Assembly: GCA_036509255.1 (NCBI GenBank)
Contig: DATCFY010000116.1
Span: 1 to 64,000 of the forward strand
Length of the DNA stretch: 64,000 bases
Source of the DNA: RYN-230 sp036509255
Lineage (GTDB): Bacteria; Actinomycetota; Actinomycetes; Streptosporangiales; Streptosporangiaceae
Reading direction: 5' to 3'
Shown here: positions 43,848-51,754 of the stretch, one piece after another
Layout of the letters: each line of letters starts with the position of its first letter
How positions within the stretch are numbered: position 1 is the stretch's first letter
The notes under the pieces: generated by a model
Told to the model about the DNA's origin: nothing
Database searches by the model: none
The model's input: only the letters and a program-made list of their open reading frames with translations
Translations under genes and position numbers: made by a program

Positions 43848-45391
43848 CCGCCACGAACGCCCCGGCCGTCTCCCGGCCGCGGCCGGCCCCCCGTCATCCC
43901 GCACTGGTGACGGCCCGGCTGCTGCGCCTGGAATTGCGCCATAACGCCATGCTGTGGATGCTGCCGGTGGTCTTCGCACTGTTCTGGCTCACCACCTACC
44001 GCAAGACCATGGCCATGCCGCCCTTGTGGAACCTGCGTGCCGTCAGCATGCAAAGCGGCGCGATTCTGGATTTCATCACCCCGGTGGTCGGCGCGGCCGC
44101 CTGGATGGGGTCCCGGGACGCCCGCCGCCACACCTGCGAACTGATGAGGATCACCGCCCGGCCGCGGTGGGCCCGCCTGCTCGCGACGTGGGCCGCCACG
44201 ACCTGCTGGGCACTGGTGGGTTACCTGGTCTGCCTGGCCGTCTTGTATGGGATGACCGCGCACCAGGCCAGCTGGGGCGGGCCGCTGTGGTGGCCGGCCG
44301 CGGTCGTGGCCGCGAGCCTGCCGGCCTTCTCTGCGCTCGGGTTCGCCGCCGGGGCTCAGCTGCCCAGCCGGTTCACTGCCCCGCTGGCCGCCATCGCGGC
44401 GTTTTTCGCGCTCGCGCTCAGCACGCAACTGATCGTCGGCAGCCAGTCGTACTGGCAGGTTTCGCCCGTGGTCGCTGCCCCATGGGACCTCGGACCGGAC
44501 GCGGGAGTGGCGACTTTTTACCCCTACCTGCCTGACCTGGCGATGGCCCAGGTGATGTTCCCCGCCGGGCTGACCATCGCGCTGCTGGCGGCCCTGGCCC
44601 TGCCCCGGGGCTCCGCCGGGCGGCGCCTGCGGGCCGCCGCTGCCGCGGTCACCGCGGCCGGCCTGGTGGAGGCCGGGACCGCCGTGGCGCTGGCCGGAAC
44701 CGGCAAGCTGGACACCCATGGCATGATCGCCATCCCGGCCCTGCACGATGCGGCCAGCGGCCGGCCGATCCGCTTCACCCCGGTCTGCAGCCATACCGCG
44801 ATCCCGGTCTGCCTGAATCCCGCCTACTCGGGCTATCTTCCGGTCACGGTGGCCGTTCTCGAACCCCTGCTCAGCGAGATTGCCGGCCTGCCGGGCGCAC
44901 CGGCCCGCATCAACCAGGCCGCGGCGGTCTACCGGCAGGGAATCGGCAACTCTGTCAGCATCGGGCTGGCTGGCCAGGCCATCAGCGGCAGGCCACCGGT
45001 GTTCCGCCTGCTTCTTCCCGCCCAGCTGCCAGGACCCGCCGTGACCACCAGCGAACTGGCCGCCCAGATCCGGTCGAGTGCCGGGCCGGAAATCGTCTCC
45101 CATATCGTCGGCGCTGGCCGCAGCCCGTCCCCGGCCCAGAAGGCGGTCGTGGCCGCGCTGCTGCGGGCGCCTGGCCTGCCGCGGCCCGGCTCGCATCCCG
45201 GCCACACACCGACCGCCAGCCGCGAGCGTGGCGAGCTCAGCCGGCCGGCGTCAGTGGTGGCACCCGGCTCGCCGGCCTATGCCGCGGCCCAGCGGTTCGC
45301 TGCGCTGGTCCCTTCGGCCCGGCACGCCTGGCTCGTGCAGCACCTGACCGCGCTGCGGGCCGGCCGGATCACTCTGGCGCAGCTGCCATGA
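43844..45391 (+). CDS. ABC exporter membrane protein with C-terminal soluble part
   Basis: 515 aa. Six hydrophobic helices up to about residue 250 (MLWMLPVVFALFWLTTYRKT, later LTIALLAALALPRGS), then a helix and a large soluble region with Cys pair FTPVCSHTAIPVCLNP. The soluble part probably lies outside the membrane. No close named family seen; ABC-2-like permease by context. ATGA overlaps on both sides link it with its ATPase and the next gene. Confidence 0.8.
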   Translation: MTATNAPAVSRPRPAPRHPALVTARLLRLELRHNAMLWMLPVVFALFWLTTYRKTMAMPPLWNLRAVSMQSGAILDFITPVVGAAAWMGSRDARRHTCELMRITARPRWARLLATWAATTCWALVGYLVCLAVLYGMTAHQASWGGPLWWPAAVVAASLPAFSALGFAAGAQLPSRFTAPLAAIAAFFALALSTQLIVGSQSYWQVSPVVAAPWDLGPDAGVATFYPYLPDLAMAQVMFPAGLTIALLAALALPRGSAGRRLRAAAAAVTAAGLVEAGTAVALAGTGKLDTHGMIAIPALHDAASGRPIRFTPVCSHTAIPVCLNPAYSGYLPVTVAVLEPLLSEIAGLPGAPARINQAAAVYRQGIGNSVSIGLAGQAISGRPPVFRLLLPAQLPGPAVTTSELAAQIRSSAGPEIVSHIVGAGRSPSPAQKAVVAALLRAPGLPRPGSHPGHTPTASRERGELSRPASVVAPGSPAYAAAQRFAALVPSARHAWLVQHLTALRAGRITLAQLP

Positions 45392-46068
45392 CTGCCGACG
45401 GGGTAGGCAAAGTGGCGGCGCCCGCCGAGCGGGCCGCCGCGGCGCGGCGGGCCCAGCCACCGGCAGCCGGAGTGCGCCTAGTGCGGCTGTATGCCACCAG
45501 CCGGCGGGTCCCGGCGGCCGTGGCGGCGGTAGCGGCGTGCGCTATCGGGCTGAGGATCGCGCTGGCCTGGCCCTGGGACAGCTACGGCGCCCTGCAGCTG
45601 CCGCTGGTGTTCGAGGCCGGATCCGCGGCCGCCATCACCGGCATTACCGCGAGCCGGCTCGGCGACCCGGAACGGGTGGCCGGCCGGTGGCTGCCGTTCC
45701 TGCGGCTGGCCACCGTGCTGGCGCTGACCGCGGTGGCGGTCAGCGCGCTGGCCGCCACCGGGGCCGGTGCGCACCTGGCCGGCGGCACCCTGGACGTACT
45801 GCGCAACGTGGCCGGGATGACCGGCATCGGCCTGCTGTGCGCGGCCGCTCTCGGCGGCGGCCTGGCCTGGGCCGGCCCGACCGGCTACCTGGTGGTCGGC
45901 GTGTACGCGCTGTACACCCAGTGGCACCACCCGGCACTGACCACGCCGTGGATCTGGCCGGCCCGGCCACCACACGACCTGGGCGCGGCGATCTGCGCCG
46001 GGCTGGTGTTCACCGTCGGGATGGCGGTCTTCGCGGTGCGCGGAGCGCGCGATCCCGCGGACGAGTGA
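45388..46068 (+). CDS. Membrane protein of the ABC operon
   Basis: 226 aa, six hydrophobic segments (VPAAVAAVAACAIGLRIALA, LPFLRLATVLALTAVAVSAL, VAGMTGIGLLCAAALGGGLA). A charged N-terminus of about 30 residues is cytoplasmic. Overlaps the permease gene by ATGA and ends the operon. Probably a third transporter subunit; no family name recognised. Confidence 0.75.
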   Translation: MTADGVGKVAAPAERAAAARRAQPPAAGVRLVRLYATSRRVPAAVAAVAACAIGLRIALAWPWDSYGALQLPLVFEAGSAAAITGITASRLGDPERVAGRWLPFLRLATVLALTAVAVSALAATGAGAHLAGGTLDVLRNVAGMTGIGLLCAAALGGGLAWAGPTGYLVVGVYALYTQWHHPALTTPWIWPARPPHDLGAAICAGLVFTVGMAVFAVRGARDPADE

Positions 46069-46592
46069 TCCGCGGCAGCGCCCCACCAGGCGCAGGTTCG
46101 TCCGGGCCGGCTTCCCCAACCTCAGCTGCCTCGGCCTGCTCAGCGACCGCGTCCTGCGGCGCTGTGTCCCGCTGCCGGCGGCGGCCCCGCAGCTCGCCGA
46201 GAGGAAGAGCCACCATGCCTGAGCCGGCCTACGGCGCCTGGGAGCACGGGACTACGTGCAGCGCAGCGTGATGCTGCCCGCCGGCCTGGCCGAACGCCTG
46301 GCCGCCGAGGCTGAGCGACGCGACATCTCGGTAAGCGATCTGCTGGTCGAGTACGCCGAAGCGGGCCTGCGCGCGCGGGCCCCGGATTCCTGATGACACC
46401 CGCCGCGCGCCGCCGCCCTCCCGGATCCAGTCCCATGGGTGAAACCCTGATGCACACCCAACTGCACCAAACCTCCACCCACGGCCTGTAGCCGGCTCAC
46501 ACCGTCCACTCAGATACCACCGGACTCACCAGCCCCGGGGCCGGCGCGGCCGGGGGACGGCGCGGCCGGGGGAAACGCGGCACACTGGGCTG
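46069..46592. other. Mostly non-coding gap before hypF
   Basis: 524 bp between the ABC operon and hypF. It contains only the small frameshifted ribbon-helix-helix gene at 46215-46393. The last 80 bp are GC-rich with GCGGCCGGGG repeats directly before hypF. Confidence 0.45.
46215..46393 (+). pseudogene. Small ribbon-helix-helix protein gene, frameshifted
   Basis: ATG 46215 follows GAGGAAGAGCCACC and reads MPEPAYGAWEHG before running to a stop. From GTG 46256 another frame reads VQRSVMLPAGLAERLAAEAE then RRDISVSDLLVEYAEAGLRA and ends at 46393, a CopG/RHH-like fold of about 45 aa. One missing G in the GGGACTAC run near 46248 would fuse both to a 59-codon gene. Either a decayed regulator or a short gene starting at GTG 46256. 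No toxin partner is adjacent. Confidence 0.5.
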
Positions 46593-48920
46593 GTGGCCAT
46601 CAACGTCCGGACCTCCATCCGGGTCGAGGGGGTGGTCCAGGGGGTCGGGTTCCGCCCGTTCGTCTACTCCCTGGCCACCCAGCTGGGCCTGGCCGGCTGG
46701 GTCGGCAACGATGTGAACGGCGTGTTCGCCGAGGTCGAAGGCCCCGCCGAGTGCATACGGGACTTCCTGACCGCGCTGGAGCGGGATGCGCCGCCGCTGG
46801 CCCGGGTCGAGCGGGTCCGCGCGCAGCCGATGACCCCGGATGGGCGCCCTGGCTTCGCGATCGTGGCCAGCGACACGGCAGGCCCCCGCCGCGCGCTGGT
46901 CTCCGCGGACAGCGCCACCTGCGCGGACTGCCTGCGTGAGCTCGCCGACCCGGCCGACCGGCGGTTCGGCTACCCGTTCATCAACTGCACGAACTGCGGG
47001 CCCCGCTTCACGATCGTCCAGGACGTGCCTTACGACCGGCCGCAGACCACGATGGCCGGCTTCGCCATGTGTGGGGCGTGCGCGGCGGAGTACCACGACC
47101 CGGCCGACCGGCGGTTCCACGCCCAGCCGGTGTGCTGCCCGGCCTGCGGCCCGCGGCTGCGGCTGCTCGCCGCAGACGGGGCGGAATTGTCCGGCCCGGA
47201 CGCCGGCCCGCAGACCGCACCGGATGGCGCCCTGGCCGGGGCGGTGGCCGCGCTGGCGGCGGGCCAGGTGCTCGCGGTGAAAGGGCTGGGCGGCTACCAC
47301 CTGGCGGTGGACGCGGCCAGCGAGCAGGCCGCGGCGCGGCTGAGGTCCCGCAAGCACCGGGAAGACAAGCCGTTCGCGGTGATGACCCCGGACCTGGCCG
47401 GCGCCCGCGCCCTGTGCGAGGTGGACGATGTCGCGGCCAGCCTGCTGACCAGCCCCCGGCGGCCCATCGTGCTGCTGCCCCGCCGGGACGACGCCGGGCC
47501 GGGCCCGGGCCGCCTCGCCGGGGCCGTCGCCCCGGGCAACCGGCAGCTGGGCGTACTGCTGCCCTACACCCCGCTGCATCACCTGCTGCTCCGCGAATTC
47601 GGCCGCCCGATCGTGCTGACCAGCGGCAACGTATCCGACGAGCCGATCGCCTACCAGGACGACGACGCACTGGCCCGGCTGGGCGGCATCGCGGACGTGT
47701 TCCTCACCCACGACCGGCCGATCCATATCCGGACCGACGACTCAGTGGTCCGCCCGTACCGCGGCCGGGAGGCCGTGCTGCGCCGCTCCCGCGGATACGT
47801 GCCGGAGCCGCTCGCCGTGGCCGGCCGTTTCGGCCGGCCGGTGCTGGCCTGCGGCGCGGAGCTGAAGAACACGTTCTGCCTCGGCCGCGGGGATCGGGTC
47901 TTCCTCTCGCATCACGTCGGTGACCTGGAGAACTACGAGACGCTCCGCTCGTTCACCGAGGGCATCGGGCACTTCCGGCGGCTGTTCGACGTGGAGCCGC
48001 AGATCGTGGCGCACGACCTGCACCCGGACTACCTGTCCACCAAGTACGCGCTGGAGCAGGACGGCTGCGTGCTGGCCGGCGTGCAGCACCATCACGCGCA
48101 CATCGCCTCCTGCCTCGCCGACAACGGCGAGCCCGGGCCGGTTATCGGGGTGGCTTTCGACGGCACCGGCTACGGGACGGACGGCACGATCTGGGGCGGC
48201 GAATTCCTGCTGGCCGATCTCGCCGACGCGGAACGGGCCGGGCACCTGGCCGGGGTGCCCATGCCCGGCGGTGCGGCCGCGATCCGCCAGCCGTGGCGGA
48301 TGGCCGCCGCCTACCTGGACGCCGCCTTCCCTGCCGGCCTGCCCGCGGGCCTGGACGTGGTGTCCCGCAACTCTGGCGCCTGGGCGGACGTGCTCGCGCT
48401 GGCCCGGCGCGGGGTGAACGCCCCGCTGACGTCCAGCGCGGGGCGGCTGTTCGACGCGGTCGCCGCGCTGCTCGGCGTGCGGGACTCCATCAACTACGAG
48501 GGCCAGGCCGCGGTCGAGCTGGAGCAACTGGCCGCCCCGTCACGCCACGACCCGTACCGGGCGGCCATCACGGACGGCCAGCCGTTCACCGTGGGCGGCC
48601 AGGACCTGGTCCGCGCCGCGGCTGAGGACCTGCTGGCCGGGGTCCCCCGGGAGGTCATCGGCGCGAAGTTTCACCTGGGCGTGGCCGCCATGATCGGGGA
48701 GGCCTGCGGGCTGCTGCGAGACCGGTCCGGGTTGGGCACGGTGGCGCTGTCCGGCGGGGTCTTCCAGAACCTGCTGCTGCTCGGGACGGTCGTGGATCTC
48801 CTGGAAGACATGGGCTTCCGGGTCCTGACCCATTCCCGGGTCCCGCCGAACGATGGCGGGATCAGCCTGGGACAGGCTGTGGTCGCTGCGGCACGGGACC
48901 GGGCGGGGAGGCTGGATTGA
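46593..48920 (+). CDS. hypF: Carbamoyltransferase HypF
   Basis: 775 aa from GTG 46593. Acylphosphatase domain VEGVVQGVGFRPFVY, then zinc motifs CADC, CTNC, CGAC and CPAC, the YrdC-like domain (KGLGGYHLAVDA, SRKHREDKPFAV), and the Kae1-like C-terminal domain with HHHAHIASCLADNG and ALSGGVFQNLLLL. HypF activates carbamoyl phosphate and passes the group to the HypE C-terminal Cys. It completes the hyp set but is about 15 kb from hypCDEAB, apparently separated by accessory DNA. Confidence 0.96.
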   Translation: MAINVRTSIRVEGVVQGVGFRPFVYSLATQLGLAGWVGNDVNGVFAEVEGPAECIRDFLTALERDAPPLARVERVRAQPMTPDGRPGFAIVASDTAGPRRALVSADSATCADCLRELADPADRRFGYPFINCTNCGPRFTIVQDVPYDRPQTTMAGFAMCGACAAEYHDPADRRFHAQPVCCPACGPRLRLLAADGAELSGPDAGPQTAPDGALAGAVAALAAGQVLAVKGLGGYHLAVDAASEQAAARLRSRKHREDKPFAVMTPDLAGARALCEVDDVAASLLTSPRRPIVLLPRRDDAGPGPGRLAGAVAPGNRQLGVLLPYTPLHHLLLREFGRPIVLTSGNVSDEPIAYQDDDALARLGGIADVFLTHDRPIHIRTDDSVVRPYRGREAVLRRSRGYVPEPLAVAGRFGRPVLACGAELKNTFCLGRGDRVFLSHHVGDLENYETLRSFTEGIGHFRRLFDVEPQIVAHDLHPDYLSTKYALEQDGCVLAGVQHHHAHIASCLADNGEPGPVIGVAFDGTGYGTDGTIWGGEFLLADLADAERAGHLAGVPMPGGAAAIRQPWRMAAAYLDAAFPAGLPAGLDVVSRNSGAWADVLALARRGVNAPLTSSAGRLFDAVAALLGVRDSINYEGQAAVELEQLAAPSRHDPYRAAITDGQPFTVGGQDLVRAAAEDLLAGVPREVIGAKFHLGVAAMIGEACGLLRDRSGLGTVALSGGVFQNLLLLGTVVDLLEDMGFRVLTHSRVPPNDGGISLGQAVVAAARDRAGRLD

Positions 48921-49108
48921 CCTCAGCTGGCTTGACCTCATGCCGGTGGGTGAGCTGGGTCGGCGCGATCGCGATGCCGAGGTTGTGGCCCACCCGGTCG
49001 AGCAGCATATGCACGTCATTGACTTCGAGCTCCATAGCCCCCAACCGGCCCCTGATCCCCGCCCAGCCCCTGTTCTCCCCTCAGTGCCGCGTGGTCGGTG
49101 CCGCGTGG

Positions 49109-49798
49109 TCAGTGCAGGCTCCAGACGGTGGTGCGCTTGACGTCCGCATCCTCGATGACCCGTTCCACAGGGACGTCGTAGGCGGCGACCCGGGTGAGGC
49201 GCTCCCGGGGTAGGTAGGCCCGGCCTGGGTCGCCCACCAGGACCAGCGCGCCCGCCTGGCTGGCCCGCTCCAGGAAGGGCAGCATCAGGCTGGCCATGGC
49301 CCGGTCGTAGAACGCGTCCCCGGCCAGCACCACGTCCGGCCGCGCCCTATCCGCCCACGCGGCACCCTGCTGCCCCGGCGCATCCAGGAAGTCGCCGGCC
49401 GTGGGCTCCAGCCGGACCCGGTTCACCCCGGCGTTCAGCGTGATGGCGGCGGCGGCGAGCGCGTCGGTCTCGCTCGGGGTGACCGACGCCGCGCCGGCCA
49501 GCGCGGCCGCGATCGCCACCAGGCCTGACCCGGACGCGAGGTCGAGTACCGTCCGGCCGCGGACCCGGTCCGGGTGATCGAGCAGGTACCGGGCGAGCGC
49601 CTGGCCGCCCGCCCACGGGAACGCCCAGAACGGCGGGGGCAGCTGCTGCTGCCCGGTGTCCTGCTCGATCTGCTCCCACAGCCCGAACGCGTCCCGGGCC
49701 AGGTACAGCCGGATCTCGGGCAGCAGCGGCGGCGCGGCCAGCCAGGTGTTCGCCCGGATGAACGCCGCGGGGGCCCGCAGCGGTGACTGGTGTTTCAG
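49109..49798 (-). CDS. Class I SAM-dependent methyltransferase
   Basis: About 229 aa. PAAFIRANTWLAAPPLLPEI and LPPPFWAFPWAGGQALARYL match nicotinamide N-methylase-like (PRMT-type lysine) methyltransferases; VLDLASGSGLVAIAAALAGA is SAM motif I and DVVLAGDAFYDRAMA follows. No ATG, GTG or TTG occurs in the frame near the domain start; CTG 49798 overlaps the ClpP-like stop (CTGA), so CTG initiation is proposed. Substrate, probably a protein, is unknown. Confidence 0.82.
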   Translation of the reverse strand: MKHQSPLRAPAAFIRANTWLAAPPLLPEIRLYLARDAFGLWEQIEQDTGQQQLPPPFWAFPWAGGQALARYLLDHPDRVRGRTVLDLASGSGLVAIAAALAGAASVTPSETDALAAAAITLNAGVNRVRLEPTAGDFLDAPGQQGAAWADRARPDVVLAGDAFYDRAMASLMLPFLERASQAGALVLVGDPGRAYLPRERLTRVAAYDVPVERVIEDADVKRTTVWSLH

Positions 49799-50502
49799 TG
49801 CTGGCCACCATGCCTGCCGCTGGGGCCGCCACCCGGCCCGCCGCCGGGCCCAGCCTGGCTGTCGAGCAGCCCGTAGGCGACCGCCTCGGGCACGGTCAGG
49901 AACCGTCCCTGCTGGGCGTCGGCCCGGATCTCGTCCACTTCGCGGCCGGTCACCTCGGCCAGCCGGATGTAGAGCGTGTCGACCATGGTCGCGATCTGCT
50001 CCTCCTGGGCCCGGACCTGGCTGGCCGTGCCGTCTGCAGTCAGCGCCGGCTCGGTGAGCGCCAGCACCGCGCTCGGGTAGCCGAGCCGCTGCCCGCACGC
50101 GGCGAGCACGCCCAGGGCCGGCCCGCTGACCTGGCCGGCCACATACCCGGTGACGGGGACCCGGAGCACGTCCAGCACGCCCATGACGGTCAGCGCGGCG
50201 GGGAGCTGGGCGTCCAGGCCCTGGAGCTCGAGCCGCACCGGCCCGTCCCCCTCGGCGTCCAGGGTGAGCAGCTGCGCGCTCAGCACGCTCGCCGCTGAGC
50301 CGTCAAGCAGGCCGGACGCCATCACGATGCGCCGCTCCAGCAGACGCTGGTAGACCCCGCCCGGCCAGTCATCGCGGCCGGTCCAGACCCGGGAGGGTGG
50401 CCCGGCGGGATAGCCGGGTGGCTCGCGGTGCGGGGCGGGCCAGCCGGGCGCCCCGGGTCGCGGGCGGCCGGGCGGGAACGAGTCAGCTACGGGAACGGCC
50501 AT
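49795..50502 (-). CDS. ClpP-like protein, probably catalytically altered
   Basis: 235 aa from ATG 50502 with ACAGGAGGA upstream. YQRLLERRIVMASGLLD and VEALPEAVAYGLLDS-type ending (TVPEAVAYGLLDSQ) identify the ClpP fold. The expected catalytic Ser loop reads QVSGPALGVLA and the His site reads GYPSAVLALTEP without His, so this may be an inactive ClpR-like subunit. The gene overlaps its XRE partner by 20 bp. The C-terminus is Gly-rich. Confidence 0.82.
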   Translation of the reverse strand: MAVPVADSFPPGRPRPGAPGWPAPHREPPGYPAGPPSRVWTGRDDWPGGVYQRLLERRIVMASGLLDGSAASVLSAQLLTLDAEGDGPVRLELQGLDAQLPAALTVMGVLDVLRVPVTGYVAGQVSGPALGVLAACGQRLGYPSAVLALTEPALTADGTASQVRAQEEQIATMVDTLYIRLAEVTGREVDEIRADAQQGRFLTVPEAVAYGLLDSQAGPGGGPGGGPSGRHGGQH

Positions 50503-50905
50503 CGGAGTCCTCCTGTCGCTGTCCATAGGGCTGGTGCTGCGCGGCGGGCGGTGTGTCCAGCAACCGCCAGCTGATCTGGCTGCCGATCGCCGCCGCGTAA
50601 CGTTCCAGGGTCGAGGCCCGCAGGTCCGCCTCCCCGGCCTCAAGCCGGGCCACGGCCGACTGGGAGGTGCCCATCCGGGCCGCGACCTGGGTCTGGGACA
50701 GCGCGGCCGCCTGCCGTTGCGCGGTCAGCTCGCTGACCAGCCGCCGCCGCTCGCCCGCCATCCGGCGCAGGGCCATCTCACGGAACCCGGGCAGCCGCGG
50801 CAGGCCCAGCTCGCCCGGCCCGCCAGGGTCGTGGACCTCTGGCCCCGCAAGCCCGCCTGGGTCCACCGCCTTCACGGGCTCCAACGGTCCGTCCGCGGAG
50901 TCCAT
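50483..50905 (-). CDS. XRE-family regulator coupled to clpP-like gene
   Basis: 140 aa. Helix-turn-helix AALSQTQVAARMGTSQSAVA then RLEAGEADLRASTLERYAAA in the middle, preceded by a Gly/Pro-rich N-terminus. Start ATG 50905 lies 12 bp from a perfect inverted repeat (50918-50933), consistent with autoregulation. Its 3' end overlaps the ClpP-like gene. An XRE plus ClpP-like pair occurs widely in actinobacteria; the target process is unknown. Confidence 0.87.
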   Translation of the reverse strand: MDSADGPLEPVKAVDPGGLAGPEVHDPGGPGELGLPRLPGFREMALRRMAGERRRLVSELTAQRQAAALSQTQVAARMGTSQSAVARLEAGEADLRASTLERYAAAIGSQISWRLLDTPPAAQHQPYGQRQEDSDGRSRS

Positions 50906-50917
50906 ACCTCGAACGAT

Positions 50918-50933
50918 ATCTCATTAACGAGAT
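50918..50933. promoter_or_regulatory. Operator-like palindrome before XRE gene
   Basis: ATCTC-ATTAAC-GAGAT, a perfect 5-bp inverted repeat in an AT-rich patch, 12 bp upstream of the XRE start codon. Confidence 0.65.
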
Positions 50934-50980
50934 CATGCCAGCGCCCCACGGCGCCATCCCGGCCACGAAAGCGTAACTTG

Positions 50981-50995
50981 AAGTAACAGTTACTT
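50981..50995. promoter_or_regulatory. TetR operator AAGTAAC-A-GTTACTT
   Basis: Perfect 7-bp inverted repeat with a single central base, 18 bp upstream of the TetR start codon and at the head of the monooxygenase operon. Typical spacing for TetR dimers. Confidence 0.8.
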
Positions 50996-51013
50996 TTGGT
51001 AGCATCTGGGACT

Positions 51014-51754
51014 ATGCGGACCCAGGAGGAGGCACCACCGAGGGCGCACGACGCGCGCCGCGACCGCTGGACCGCGCACCGCGCGCAGCGCCGCGAGGAG
51101 TTCGTGGCCGCCGCCTTGCGCGTGCTCACCAAGGACGGCCCCGACCTGCCGATGGACGCGGTGGCCGCCGAGGCCGGCGTGACCAAGCCGGTGCTGTACC
51201 GCTACTTCGCGGACAAGGCGGCCCTGGTCGGGGCGCTGGGTGAGCACGCGTCAGCCCTCCTCCAGGAGCGGCTGGTCCCCGCGCTCACCGCGGATGGCCC
51301 GGCCATGGCCCGGATCCGGGACGGCGTCGGCGCGTACTTCGCGATCATCGACGAGAGCCCCGAGCTGTACTGGCTGCTGGCCCGGCACGGGGGCACGGAC
51401 AGCAGCCCGGGACCCGGCGTGGTCGCCCGGCAGAAGGAGTTCATCGCCACCACGCTGACCGCGGTGTACGGCGACTACCTGCGCGGCTTCGGGCTGGATT
51501 CCGGGGCCGCCGAGCCGTGGGCGTTCGGGATCACCGGGCTGGTGCAGAGCACCGGCGAATGGTGGCTGGACCGGCGCTCGATGAGCCGCGCGCACGTCAT
51601 CGACTACGTGAGCCAGCTCATCTGGTGGGCGCTGACCGGGGTGCTGCGGGATGCGGGGATCGCCGCCGACACCGGCGCCCCGGTGCCGCCCGCCCGGGCG
51701 GTGCTGACGCTGCGCACCGGCGACGTGGCCGCGCTGCCCCTGGGGTCGCGATGA
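51014..51754 (+). CDS. TetR-family regulator of the monooxygenase operon
   Basis: 246 aa from ATG 51014; a TTG at 50996 is unlikely. Helix-turn-helix MDAVAAEAGVTKPVLYRYFA, then a ligand domain with FAIIDESPELYWLLARHGG and a Trp-rich stretch STGEWWLDRRSM. There is no clear ribosome site and the transcript may be nearly leaderless. It is the first gene of a four-gene coupled operon (ATGA with the monooxygenase) and likely represses it through the AAGTAACAGTTACTT site. Confidence 0.9.
   Translation: MRTQEEAPPRAHDARRDRWTAHRAQRREEFVAAALRVLTKDGPDLPMDAVAAEAGVTKPVLYRYFADKAALVGALGEHASALLQERLVPALTADGPAMARIRDGVGAYFAIIDESPELYWLLARHGGTDSSPGPGVVARQKEFIATTLTAVYGDYLRGFGLDSGAAEPWAFGITGLVQSTGEWWLDRRSMSRAHVIDYVSQLIWWALTGVLRDAGIAADTGAPVPPARAVLTLRTGDVAALPLGSR

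Noticed and set aside
43727..45205. 492-codon minus-strand frame over the ABC permease
   Set aside because: No hydrophobic helices or motifs; the plus-strand permease has operon overlaps on both sides.
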